The notes beneath the pieces were generated by a model, which worked only from the letters and a program-made list of their open reading frames with translations, was not told where the DNA came from and searched no databases. From contig NZ_JAINVH010000001.1 of assembly GCF_020400825.1 (NCBI RefSeq), forward strand, positions 124,001-188,000: a stretch of 64,000 nucleotides of DNA, read 5' to 3'. Origin of the DNA: Streptomyces sp. HPF1205 (GTDB taxonomy: Bacteria; Actinomycetota; Actinomycetes; Streptomycetales; Streptomycetaceae). Positions 9,201 to 15,966 of this stretch are shown one piece after another (positions within the stretch are counted from its first letter, which is position 1; the number at the start of each line of letters is the position of its first letter). Position numbers and translations under genes: made by a program.

Positions 9201-9331
9201 CCGAGGAGGTCGCCGCGCGGGCCTACGACGCCTACCTGTCGGCCGGGCGCCTGTGCGAATGGGGGATGGAACGGGCGACGGGGGAGCCGTACGAGTCGGT
9301 GATCGTCGCACTGGAGCGGGCCACCCGCTGA
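6299..9331 (+). CDS. Fused FAD-linked oxidase / Fe-S oxidoreductase (D-lactate or glycolate dehydrogenase type)
   Basis: A 1010-aa protein combining the three activities that GlcD, GlcE and GlcF carry as separate subunits. An FAD-binding PCMH domain comes first (about residues 55-240, VVVVPQSVQDVVRLMEYA, FRAAGTSLAGQAQG, ATVGGVLATNASG). It is followed by an FAD-oxidase C-terminal domain, two 4Fe-4S clusters (CVECGLCEPVCP near 575 and CAGESLCRTSCPAG near 630) and CCG heterodisulfide-reductase-type domains (CCAAPWYEQG, CCALTPRAVRHP). Family members oxidise D-lactate or other 2-hydroxy acids and pass electrons to the respiratory chain. A low-complexity Gly/Ala/Ser linker (about 715-760) separates the Fe-S and CCG parts. 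The start is the ATG at 6299 behind AGGAGG, not the far upstream open frame. It converges on the PP2C gene with a 10-nt gap. Confidence 0.87.
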   Translation: MPVREPKAGSLRPPPPERPAPDRVGDERAGGTPAGLRDGLAALLGPDKVLGGVSDLVRYASDASPYRFVPQVVVVPQSVQDVVRLMEYARRERRSLVFRAAGTSLAGQAQGEDILVDVRRHFSGVDVEAAGTRARILPGTVLARANAALARYGRVLGPDPASAAAATVGGVLATNASGPAGGPAHDSYRTVVSLTAVLPSGTVLDTADPDADAALAAAEPELFQGLLDLRDEIEADPALTARIRAKHAIPNAGGYRLDAFLDAETPAQILRGLLIGSQGTLGFVAEAVYATLPLRPAVTTAALFFPTLPAAAAAVPLFAQGGAAAVELLDGRTLRACASVEGVPPQWAALPAECAALLVEFRAADEVELAAYERVARRLCDDLGLVRPVPSAVNAFTRDREATAALWRAARQAFVAAPGAARPPGTTLVGADFAVPPDRLAHVCAELVALQRRYGFAAAVAGHAAQGALRFPLAFDPADPADTERYAAFLDDFCRTVVERFDGSLTARHGTGRALAPYLEAEWGPRASALMWRVKRLLDPDAVLAPRVVLDQDPRGHLRGLKTFPAIEAVADSCVECGLCEPVCPSRDLTTSPRQRIVLRREMFRQPPGSPVLDRLLDAYGYDAVDTCAGESLCRTSCPAGIDTGALMRDFRAGRHTRARERAATALAGHWRAAERAARTAAAGAAAAAPVRRRSPARLLTGPLRGAGRGRGTAAGDGGTGGAASTAGAGSTGGSGGASATGSGGPADARPPGLPGPAPRLPRTGQQGAAAVYFPSCACRILGPPAGSAGPWLPEALVAVSARAGLPVWIPPDVAGTCCAAPWYEQGLDEATVVMANRVVEQAWTWTTGGRLPVVVDAASCTLGLTQQVVPYLTDANRELHGELTVLDSVVWAAEHLLPRLTVRDRVDSAVLHPACAARHLDADGAFLAVARACAREVVLPDDAGCCALTPRAVRHPALSAAATRREAEEVAARAYDAYLSAGRLCEWGMERATGEPYESVIVALERATR

Positions 9332-9341
9332 GGCGCGCGGC

Positions 9342-10595
9342 TCACGGCGCCAGGAAAAGGAGGACCACGTCGTCGGACAGGGAGCCGCCGGCGTGCGCGA
9401 GCAGGTCCTCGTAGACGCGGTCGACCGCGGCGTCGAGGTCGTCGGCGCAGCCCGCGACGAGGGGGCCGATGCGGGCGGCCAGCGGGTAGAACCCGCCGTC
9501 CGGACCGCCGCGCGCCTCGACGACGCCGTCGGTGCACAGCACCAGGACGTCGCCGGGCAGCAGCGGCACCCGCCAGGGCTTCGGCTTGCCGGGCACCAGC
9601 TCCGCCAGGCCGAGCGGCACCCACGGCTCGGCCGGTTCGAGGGTGTCGACCTCGCCGTCGCGGGAGACCCGCAGCGGCGCCACGTGGCCGTAATGGAGCA
9701 GCTCGACACCGGCGGGCTCGCCGAACTGGGCGAACAGCGCGGTGACGAAGTCGCCGTCGCCGATCTGCCGGCCGAGGCTGGTGTCGACGCGGGCGGCCAC
9801 GTCGTCCAGGGCCGCCTCGTCGAACGCGGCCTCGCGGAACGCGCCGAGCACCACCGCCGCCGTCTGCACCGCCCCCAGCCCCTTGCCGCGGACGTCGCCG
9901 ACGAGGACCCGCACCCCGAAAGGCGTGTCGAGCACCGCGTACAGGTCGCCCCCGATCTGCGCGTCGGTGGCGGCCGACACGTACCGTACGGCCAGCCGTA
10001 CCGGGCCGACCCGGGAGGCCGGCGGGCGCATCAGCGCGTGCTGGGCCGCCTCGGCGACCGAGGTGATCGCCGTGAACGCCTTCGCACCGGTCTCGCGGCG
10101 CCACGCGATGTAGACGCTGAAGATGCTGACGAAGCAGTACGCGAAGACCTGCCCGATCACGACGCTCTGGCCCGCCGGCCCGATGTCGACGACCCCGTCG
10201 TACGGCGCCAGCGCCCCCTGCGCCGCGGCGCCCAGGACGCAGACCAGCACGGTCCGCTGCCACGAGACGGTGACGGACGCCAGCGCGGGCGCGGCCACCA
10301 TGCCGGGCGCGATGAAGTGGTCGCGGCCACCCACCAGATCCGCCGCGACGACGACCGCGATCGCCGCAAGCGGCAGTGACAGGCCCATACGGGCGAGGTA
10401 GCTGTTCTCCACCCGCTGGATCGCTCGGAGCCAGAGATTCTTCACACGGTGAACCCATCTGGCCGGGACCGGCCGGTGCGGATCCGCCGGCCGCCGCGGC
10501 AGGCCGACCGTCACCAGCGTTCCCGCGATCCCGGGCGATCGCAAGCGCGGGCCCGCCCACCCGGCGTACGCGGGGCGGCCGGGCAAGGGTCGCAT
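9342..10595 (-). CDS. Membrane-anchored PP2C/SpoIIE-type serine phosphatase
   Basis: The C-terminal ~230 residues form a SpoIIE/RsbU-type PP2C domain: VRLAVRYVSAATDAQIGGDLYAVLD, VLVGDVRGKGLGAVQTAA, LLPGDVLVLCTDGVVEARG and the final SDDVVLLFLAP, with the metal-binding aspartates present. Before it lie several hydrophobic segments (about residues 70-160), so the enzyme is membrane-bound. Such phosphatases usually dephosphorylate anti-sigma-factor antagonists. No sensor domain is recognisable outside the membrane part. The start is uncertain: the longest ATG (10595) lacks a clear ribosome site, and GTG 10445 or ATG 10388 are alternatives. Confidence 0.82.
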   Translation of the reverse strand: MRPLPGRPAYAGWAGPRLRSPGIAGTLVTVGLPRRPADPHRPVPARWVHRVKNLWLRAIQRVENSYLARMGLSLPLAAIAVVVAADLVGGRDHFIAPGMVAAPALASVTVSWQRTVLVCVLGAAAQGALAPYDGVVDIGPAGQSVVIGQVFAYCFVSIFSVYIAWRRETGAKAFTAITSVAEAAQHALMRPPASRVGPVRLAVRYVSAATDAQIGGDLYAVLDTPFGVRVLVGDVRGKGLGAVQTAAVVLGAFREAAFDEAALDDVAARVDTSLGRQIGDGDFVTALFAQFGEPAGVELLHYGHVAPLRVSRDGEVDTLEPAEPWVPLGLAELVPGKPKPWRVPLLPGDVLVLCTDGVVEARGGPDGGFYPLAARIGPLVAGCADDLDAAVDRVYEDLLAHAGGSLSDDVVLLFLAP

Positions 10596-10741
10596 TCCGG
10601 CCGCCTGTGTTGCGCCGGGTGAATGTTCTGCGACAGCAGGGGGCCACGGGGTGGCTGTGGCGTCCGGCCCTTTCTAGGGTCGGCGTGTACCTGCCACCGA
10701 TCACCGACGCGGGTCACCGCGTCCCGCACTGGAGGACCCCT

Positions 10742-12163
10742 GTGCGCAAAAGACTGATCGCGTCCGCCGCCGCCACCACAGCGCTCGGCCTGCTGCTGGC
10801 GATCCCGGCGGCCTCGGCCGGCGCGGCCGGAGCGGGCCCGGGCGCCCCTGGCATCGGCGACCCGTACTACCCCACCTACGGCAACGGCGGCTACGACGTC
10901 TCCCACTACGACCTCGGCCTCGACTACCAGCCGGCGACCGACACCCTGACGGGCACCGCCGTCCTCACCGCCACCGCCACCCAGGGCCTGACCGGCTTCG
11001 ACCTGGACTTCGCGCTCACCGTCTCCAAGGTCACCGTCGACGGCCGCCCGGCGCACTTCGCCACCAGCGGCGAGCAGGAACTGGTCGTCACCCCGGCCCG
11101 CGTGCTCCCGCGCGGCCACCGCTTCACCGTCGCCGTCACCTACTCCGGCGTGCCCTCCACCGTGAAGCGCTACGGCTTCACCTCCTGGCAGCGCACCCCC
11201 GACGGCGCGGTCGCGGCCAACGAGCCCGAGTCGGCCTGGTGGTGGTTCCCCAGCAACGACCACCCGCTGGACAAGGCGACCTACGACGTACGCGTCCGGG
11301 TGCCCAGCGGCGAGCAGGCGATCAGCAACGGCCTGCTGGTGGGCCGCCACACAACCGGCGGCCGCACCACATACCACTGGCGGGAGAGCGAGCCGCAGGC
11401 CACGTACCTCGCCACACTCGCCGTCGGCCACTTCGACATCACCCACGGCCGCACCCGCACCGGCATCCCGGTCATCAACGCCTACAGCACCGCCCTGGGC
11501 GCCAACGCCGCGAACGCCAGGGCCAGCGTCGAGCGCACCGCCGAGATCGTGGACTTCCTCAGCGGGTACTTCGGCCCCTACCCCTTCGAGTCGGCCGGCG
11601 GCTACGTGCCCGACGTGCCCACCCACTTCTCGCTGGAGGAGCAGACCCGCGTCTTCTACAGCCCCGCCACCTTCGCCAAGGGCGTCAACACCTCGGTCGT
11701 CGCGCACGAACTCGCCCACCAGTGGTACGGGGACGACGTGTCGCTGGCCCGCTGGTCCGACATCTGGCTGAACGAGGGCTTCGCCAGCTACGCCCAGTAC
11801 CTGTGGGCCGAGCACGAGGGCACGGGCACCCCGCAGGAACTGGCGCGGCAGACGTACGACGCCCACCCGGCCGACGACCCGTTCTGGACGGTGAAGCCGG
11901 GCGACCCGGGGCCCGACAAGCAGTTCGACGACGCCGTCTACGACCGGGGCGCCGTCGCCATCCAGGCCCTGCGCGACACCATCGGCGACCACGCCTTCCT
12001 CACCCTGCTCAAGGCGTGGCCGGCGCTGCACCGCTACGGCAACGGCACCATCGCCGACTTCCAGCGCCTGGCCGAGCGGCTGTCCGGCAAGGACCTGACG
12101 TCGTTCTTCCAGGTCTGGCTCTACACCCCCGCCAAGCCCGCGAGCTTCCCCGCCGGCACCTGA
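10742..12163 (+). CDS. Secreted M1 family metallopeptidase
   Basis: A 473-aa protein with a Sec signal peptide (RKRLIASAAATTALGLLLAI, cleavage probably after the Ala-rich stretch near 30). The M1 aminopeptidase core is complete: HELAHQWYG near residue 320 with the third zinc ligand in LNEGFASYAQYLW. It lacks the long C-terminal ERAP-like domain, as in the short secreted Streptomyces M1 peptidases of about 450-500 aa. It probably removes N-terminal residues from extracellular peptides. The start is the GTG at 10742 behind GGAGGACCCCT; the longer upstream frame overlaps the divergent phosphatase gene and is not credible. Confidence 0.9.
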   Translation: MRKRLIASAAATTALGLLLAIPAASAGAAGAGPGAPGIGDPYYPTYGNGGYDVSHYDLGLDYQPATDTLTGTAVLTATATQGLTGFDLDFALTVSKVTVDGRPAHFATSGEQELVVTPARVLPRGHRFTVAVTYSGVPSTVKRYGFTSWQRTPDGAVAANEPESAWWWFPSNDHPLDKATYDVRVRVPSGEQAISNGLLVGRHTTGGRTTYHWRESEPQATYLATLAVGHFDITHGRTRTGIPVINAYSTALGANAANARASVERTAEIVDFLSGYFGPYPFESAGGYVPDVPTHFSLEEQTRVFYSPATFAKGVNTSVVAHELAHQWYGDDVSLARWSDIWLNEGFASYAQYLWAEHEGTGTPQELARQTYDAHPADDPFWTVKPGDPGPDKQFDDAVYDRGAVAIQALRDTIGDHAFLTLLKAWPALHRYGNGTIADFQRLAERLSGKDLTSFFQVWLYTPAKPASFPAGT

Positions 12164-12265
12164 CGCCGCGGCCCTGCGGCACCATGGACCGCGGGCGGGC
12201 GTCCTCCGGGCGGCCCGCCCGCGGCACCGGCCGCACCCAGCGGTAGTCGAGGAGAGCGACGCACT

Positions 12266-13075
12266 GTGGACACGACCGGCCTGCGGGCCGACTGCGCGAA
12301 CTGCTTCGGGCTGTGCTGCGTGGCACTGGCCTTCACCAGGTCGGCGGACTTCGCCGAGGACAAGAAGGCGGGCGACCCCTGCCGCCACCTGTCCGCCGCG
12401 CACACCTGCGGCATCCACGCGCGGCTGCGCGAGAGCGGCTACCGGGGCTGCACGGTCTACGACTGCTTCGGCGCCGGCCAGAAGGTGTCAAGGATCACCT
12501 TCGGCGGCGCCGACTGGCGGGACGCCCCCGCCGGGCACGGGGCGGCGATGTTCGCCGCCCTGCCGGTGATGCGGCAGCTCCACGAACTGCTGTGGTACCT
12601 CACCGAGGCGCTCGCCCTGCGGTCGGCCGCCCCGCTGCACGGCGAGATCGTGCGCCTCAAGACCCGGGTCGAGGCCCTGACCGAGGGCACCCCGGACGAC
12701 CTGGCCGCCCTCGACGTGGCCGCCGAACGAGCCGTGACCGGCGACCTGCTGGCCCGCGTCAGCGCCACGGTACGCGGGCGCCTCCCCGGCAGACGGCGCG
12801 ACCGCCGCGGCGCCGACCTGGTCGGCGCCAGGCTGCGGGGCGCGGACCTGCGCGGCGCCGACCTGCGCGGCTCCCTCCTGATCGGCGCCGACCTGCGCGG
12901 GGCGGACCTGCGCGAGGCCGATCTGCTGGGCGCGGACCTGCGGGACACCGATCTGCGCGGCGCCGACCTCACCGGGGCGCTCTTCCTCACCCACCCCCAG
13001 GTGAACGCCGCCCGCGGCGACGCGGCCACCCGCGTACCCGCCCACCTGACCCGCCCCCCGCACTGGCCCCGCTAG
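12266..13075 (+). CDS. Cys-rich N-terminal domain plus pentapeptide-repeat protein
   Basis: A 269-aa protein in two parts. Residues 1-90 hold eight or more cysteines in CANCFGLCC, PCRHL, TCGIH, GCTVYDCFGAG, suggesting a metal or Fe-S site of the YkgJ/UPF0153 kind. After a helical middle, residues about 185-245 are pentapeptide repeats (A-D-L-R/x-G: GADLVGARLRGADLRGADLR and on), which build a right-handed quadrilateral beta-helix. The combination is common in Streptomyces but has no established function. Some pentapeptide proteins mimic DNA and protect gyrase, but nothing here shows that. The GTG start at 12266 follows GAGGAGAGCGACGCACT. Confidence 0.8.
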   Translation: MDTTGLRADCANCFGLCCVALAFTRSADFAEDKKAGDPCRHLSAAHTCGIHARLRESGYRGCTVYDCFGAGQKVSRITFGGADWRDAPAGHGAAMFAALPVMRQLHELLWYLTEALALRSAAPLHGEIVRLKTRVEALTEGTPDDLAALDVAAERAVTGDLLARVSATVRGRLPGRRRDRRGADLVGARLRGADLRGADLRGSLLIGADLRGADLREADLLGADLRDTDLRGADLTGALFLTHPQVNAARGDAATRVPAHLTRPPHWPR

Positions 13076-13114
13076 CCCCCGGCGGCCCCTGCCCCCCGCT
13101 CCCGCACACCTGGT

Positions 13115-13143
13115 TTGGGCCACCCCTTTCCATCAGGTACGAT
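13115..13143 (+). promoter_or_regulatory. Candidate promoter of the first tRNA-Lys gene
   Basis: TTGGGC at 13115-13120 and TACGAT at 13138-13143 are separated by 17 nt, a reasonable housekeeping sigma promoter, and the tRNA begins 15 nt after the -10 box. Confidence 0.5.
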
Positions 13144-13158
13144 CATCCTTGTCAGCAG

Positions 13159-13232
13159 GCGCCGCTAGCTCAGTTGGTTAGAGCAGCTGACTCTTAATCA
13201 GCGGGTCCGGGGTTCGAGTCCCTGGCGGCGCA
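13159..13232 (+). tRNA. tRNA-Lys (anticodon CTT)
   Basis: The acceptor stem GCGCCGC pairs fully with GCGGCGC, and the D-arm is AGCTCAGTTGGTTAGAGC. The anticodon stem-loop GCTGA CTCTTAA TCAGC has anticodon CTT, and the T-arm contains GGTTCGAGTCC. The CCA end is not encoded. An identical copy lies inverted at 24694-24767. Confidence 0.97.
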
Positions 13233-13242
13233 CGAGGGCGAT

Positions 13243-13292
13243 GGGCGAGGTGTGTTCGCGGAAAGCGCGAACCGCTTCGCCCTCGTCGTTTC
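13243..13292 (+). terminator. Terminator hairpin of the first tRNA-Lys
   Basis: GGGCGAGGTG, a bulged T and GTTCGCG pair with CGCGAAC and CGCTTCGCCC around a GAAAG loop, followed by TCGTCGTTTC. The second copy differs at two positions, and both pairs stay intact (A-U there, G-U wobbles here), which supports a folded RNA. Confidence 0.75.
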
Positions 13293-13552
13293 TGCTCGGC
13301 TTCGCCTCGCGCGGCGGGGGCTTCGCCACCCGCACCCCCCCGGCGCACCGCCACCCGCACAGTTCGGCCCACCGCCCCCCGGCGCACCGCACCACCGCAC
13401 CGTCACCGACCACGCACAGTCACCCCAGCCGGCGTGCGCACCACCGCACCGTCACCCCACCCGGCGCACCGCACCACCGCACCGTCACCGACCACGCACC
13501 GTCCGGCTGACCGGGGGAGCACAGGAGGGACGGGGCCACGGGAGGGGCCGCA

Positions 13553-13629
13553 GGGGTGGGGGTCTGAAATGCTGATGTGTATTTGTGGGCCGCCAGGCCC
13601 GTAAATAGACGATTTCAGACCCCCACCCC
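13553..13629. repeat. 77-nt nested palindrome, left copy
   Basis: The perfect 18-bp arms GGGGTGGGGGTCTGAAAT (13553-13570) and their complement (13612-13629) enclose a second imperfect hairpin centred on GGGCC-GCCA-GGCCC with flanking ATTT/AAAT pairs. The identical sequence occurs inverted at 24245-24321. It sits 47 nt beyond the end of the convergent IclR gene and could terminate it, but it is larger and more complex than needed for that. Confidence 0.8.
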
Positions 13630-13676
13630 GGAGGACCCGACCCACCGCACCCCCCGCACCCCCGGCAGGGACACGC

Positions 13677-14432
13677 TCAAAGGCTCATCGTGAGCAGGAC
13701 GGGCGCTGCCCGTTCGTTCAGCGTGTCCACGGCCGGGCGCAAGCGGTGCGCCCGGGCGACGGGCATGGACAGCGCGAGGCACGCCACCGTCTTCCCTATC
13801 GTCACCGGAATGGCCGCGCAGACCGTACCGACCGCGTACTCCTGCAGGTCGAGGGTGGGGACGCTGGCCGGCTGGCGTTCGAGCTTGGTGAGCAGGACCC
13901 GGTCGTCGACCTCGGTGCGCGAGGTGAACCGGGCCGGGCGGTGCCGGGACAGGTGCTCGCGGCGGCCGTCGTGGTCGAGCTGAGCCAGCAGGCACTTGCC
14001 GACCGCGCTGGCATGGGCCGCCGAGCGGAAGTCCACCCACTCGTTGACCTTGGGCGCGTCGGGCCCGTCGGCGAAGTCGATGATCCGCACCTCGCCGTCG
14101 TCGTACCGGCTGAAGTACACGGCCGCGCCCACCTCGTCGCGCAGATCGGCCAGGATCGCCTTGAGCTTCTCGGCCAGCACGCCGTCCCGGGCGGCCGAAC
14201 CCAGCAGCACCGTGGATTCGCCTATGACATATCCGCCGCCCGGCACCATTCCCAGATAGCGTTCGCGCCGCAGCATCGCCAGGACCTGGGTGAGATATCC
14301 CAGGGGCACGCCGATTTCCCTGGCAAGCTGTTCCGCGGTGACACCGTTCCGGTGCGTGTCCACGGATTCCAGCACGCGCAGCGCGTACTGGACCGCGTAC
14401 ACCGGCCCCAACTGTCGGTGCTCTAGCGCCAC
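13677..14432 (-). CDS. IclR family transcriptional regulator
   Basis: A 251-aa protein, the usual length for IclR regulators. The N-terminal winged helix-turn-helix is about residues 10-70 (VYAVQYALRVLESVDTHRN, TAEQLAREIGVPLGYLTQVL). The effector domain follows with DEVGAAVYFSRYDDGEVRI, SAAHASAVGKCLLAQL, EYAVGTVCAAIPV. IclR proteins bind small organic acids or aromatic effectors. The start is the GTG at 14432 behind AGGGGGCTACC; the longer frame runs antisense through the neighbouring oxidoreductase gene. The gene is divergent from a flavin-dependent oxidoreductase, with three palindromes in the 247-nt gap, so that enzyme is a probable target. Confidence 0.87.
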   Translation of the reverse strand: MALEHRQLGPVYAVQYALRVLESVDTHRNGVTAEQLAREIGVPLGYLTQVLAMLRRERYLGMVPGGGYVIGESTVLLGSAARDGVLAEKLKAILADLRDEVGAAVYFSRYDDGEVRIIDFADGPDAPKVNEWVDFRSAAHASAVGKCLLAQLDHDGRREHLSRHRPARFTSRTEVDDRVLLTKLERQPASVPTLDLQEYAVGTVCAAIPVTIGKTVACLALSMPVARAHRLRPAVDTLNERAAPVLLTMSL

Positions 14433-14528
14433 GGTAGCCCCCTGCGGGTGTGAGCCGGACCGGTCTCCACGATAGCCCCAATACGCTTTCCGGAAGAGTC
14501 GGTTGGCGAGTATTCGACGGCCCCTCAG

Positions 14529-14566
14529 GCGTATACGCAGGAAGGCGCCACGCTGGCATATGCCAG
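14529..14566. promoter_or_regulatory. Palindromes between the IclR and flavin oxidoreductase genes
   Basis: GCGTATACGC (14529-14538) and CTGGCATATGCCAG (14553-14566) are perfect palindromes 14 nt apart, more AT-rich than their surroundings. TTCCGGAA lies about 40 nt to the left. They are plausible regulator binding sites, but which protein binds is not shown. Confidence 0.5.
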
Positions 14567-14679
14567 AGGTATTGCCCCTTCCTTTCCGGGCGGGCATATA
14601 CGGCGGGGAATAACCGGAAGCGGGCTCCGGTTGCCGCTGCCGGGGAAGAACGCGATCGACGATCAAGGAGGCGCCCGCC

Positions 14680-15816
14680 GTGGGTGAGCGACGACAGGGC
14701 GGCGACAGCGCCGCCGCGCACGGGATCCACGGCAGGGCCCGCGGCAGCGCGCCCGTGCCGCTGTCCGTGCTCGACCTGGCCACGGTCGGCAGCGGGTACA
14801 CCGCCACCGACGCGCTGCGCACCAGCGTGGAGATCGCCAGGACCGCCGAGACCCGCGGGTACCACCGGATGTGGGTGGCCGAGCACCACTCGATGCCCGG
14901 CGTCGCCAGCTCCGCGCCCGCGGTGATCCTGGCCCACCTCGCCGCCCACACCCGCACGCTGCGGCTGGGGTCGGGCGGGGTGATGCTGCCCAACCACGCC
15001 CCGCTGGTGATCGCCGAGCAGTTCGGCACCCTGGAGGCGCTCGCGCCGGGCCGGATCGACCTGGGGCTGGGCCGCGCGCCGGGCACCGACGGCGCCACCG
15101 CGGCGGCCCTGCGCCGCACCGACTCGCTGCGCGAGGGCGCGGACGACTTCCCGCAGCAGCTCGCCGAGCTGATCCGGTTCCTGGACGACGACTTCCCGGA
15201 CGCGCACCCGTACTCCCGCATACACGCCGTCCCCGGGCCCGTGCAGGCCGGCGCCCCCGGGGGAGTGCAGTCGCCGGACCGGCCGAGCATCTGGCTGCTG
15301 GGCTCGTCCGGGTTCAGCGCGCAGCTCGCCGGGCGGCTGGGGCTGCCGTTCTCCTTCGCGCACCACTTCGCGTCCGCCAACACCGTTCCGGCGCTCGCCC
15401 TGTACCGGGACTCCTTCCGCCCCTCGCCGGTGCTCGACGAACCGTACGCCTCGATCGGCGTGTCCGCGCTGGCCGCGGACGACCCGGCCGAGGCCCGCCG
15501 CCAGGTGCTGGCCGGCGCCCTGGCGATGCTGCGGCTGCGCACCGGGCGGCCCGGTCTCGTACCCACACCGGAGGAGGCGCAGCGCCACGCGTTCAGCCCG
15601 GCGGAGCGCGACTTCGTCGACTCCTGGCTGGCGAACATCGTCCACGGCGACCCGGAGACGGTCCGCGCCGGCTTGGACGCCCTCGTGGCCCGTACCGGCG
15701 CCGACGAACTGGTGATCACGGCCAACGCCCACACCCCCGCGGTCCGGCTGCGCTCGTACGAGCTCATCGCCGACGCCTACGGCTTCCCCAAGGACGCGGC
15801 GGCGGCCGGGGACTGA
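14680..15816 (+). CDS. LLM class flavin-dependent oxidoreductase
   Basis: A 378-aa protein of the bacterial luciferase-like monooxygenase family. It contains [33 protein letters not shown], the strand [35 protein letters not shown] and [20 protein letters not shown]. This pattern matches the FMN/F420-type subgroup annotated as MsnO8/YtmO-like. Such enzymes use reduced flavin or F420 for oxygenation or hydride transfer. The substrate is unknown. The GTG start at 14680 has AAGGAGG nine bases upstream. The gene is divergent from an IclR regulator, which may control it. It is followed by a strong stem-loop. Confidence 0.87.
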   Translation: MGERRQGGDSAAAHGIHGRARGSAPVPLSVLDLATVGSGYTATDALRTSVEIARTAETRGYHRMWVAEHHSMPGVASSAPAVILAHLAAHTRTLRLGSGGVMLPNHAPLVIAEQFGTLEALAPGRIDLGLGRAPGTDGATAAALRRTDSLREGADDFPQQLAELIRFLDDDFPDAHPYSRIHAVPGPVQAGAPGGVQSPDRPSIWLLGSSGFSAQLAGRLGLPFSFAHHFASANTVPALALYRDSFRPSPVLDEPYASIGVSALAADDPAEARRQVLAGALAMLRLRTGRPGLVPTPEEAQRHAFSPAERDFVDSWLANIVHGDPETVRAGLDALVARTGADELVITANAHTPAVRLRSYELIADAYGFPKDAAAAGD

Positions 15817-15820
15817 CACC

Positions 15821-15886
15821 ACCGCCGACCACCGCCAATCACCGCCGACCACCGGCAGCACCGCCGACCACCGGCAGCACCGGCAG
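15821..15886. repeat. Short direct repeats ACCGCCGACCACCG
   Basis: Three exact copies start at 15821, 15841 and 15860, with a degenerate tail CACCGGCAGCACCGGCAG. They lie just after the oxidoreductase stop codon and before its terminator. I see no coding function. Confidence 0.6.
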
Positions 15887-15895
15887 CGGGGCGGC

Positions 15896-15930
15896 CGGAG
15901 CCGCTCGCGTCACCCCCGCGAGCGGCTCCG
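15896..15930. terminator. Bidirectional stem-loop between convergent genes
   Basis: CGGAGCCGCTCGCG and CGCGAGCGGCTCCG form a perfect 14-bp stem with a 7-nt TCACCCC loop. It lies between the stops of the oxidoreductase (15816) and the GGDEF-EAL gene (15967). Confidence 0.75.
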
Positions 15931-15966
15931 ACCGTCGCCGGAAGGGCGCGGGCTCCTCCCGCGGCG

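Larger units (their letters stand above)
13151..13646 (+). repeat. Left copy of inverted tRNA-Lys repeat
   Basis: This segment recurs in opposite orientation at 24228-24775. The shared part begins at GTCAGCAGGC just before the tRNA, covers the whole tRNA-Lys and its terminator hairpin, and continues with about 60 nt of nearly identical sequence. A CACCGCACC-rich simple-sequence stretch of different length follows in each copy, and the shared part ends with an identical block containing a 77-nt nested palindrome and GGAGGACCCGACCCACC. The 10.6 kb between the copies (13647-24227) could invert by recombination. Confidence 0.9.

Noticed and set aside
13370..13520. CRISPR-like array suggested by recurring CACCGCACC/GTCACC units
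   Set aside because: Units are short and degenerate, with no constant repeat length, no unique spacers and no cas genes nearby.
13194..13575. Several overlapping ORFs in the sequence following the first tRNA-Lys (and their counterparts at 24270-24748)
   Set aside because: They arise from GC-rich simple repeats, occur in all frames, run through the tRNA and hairpins, and show no domain-like sequence.
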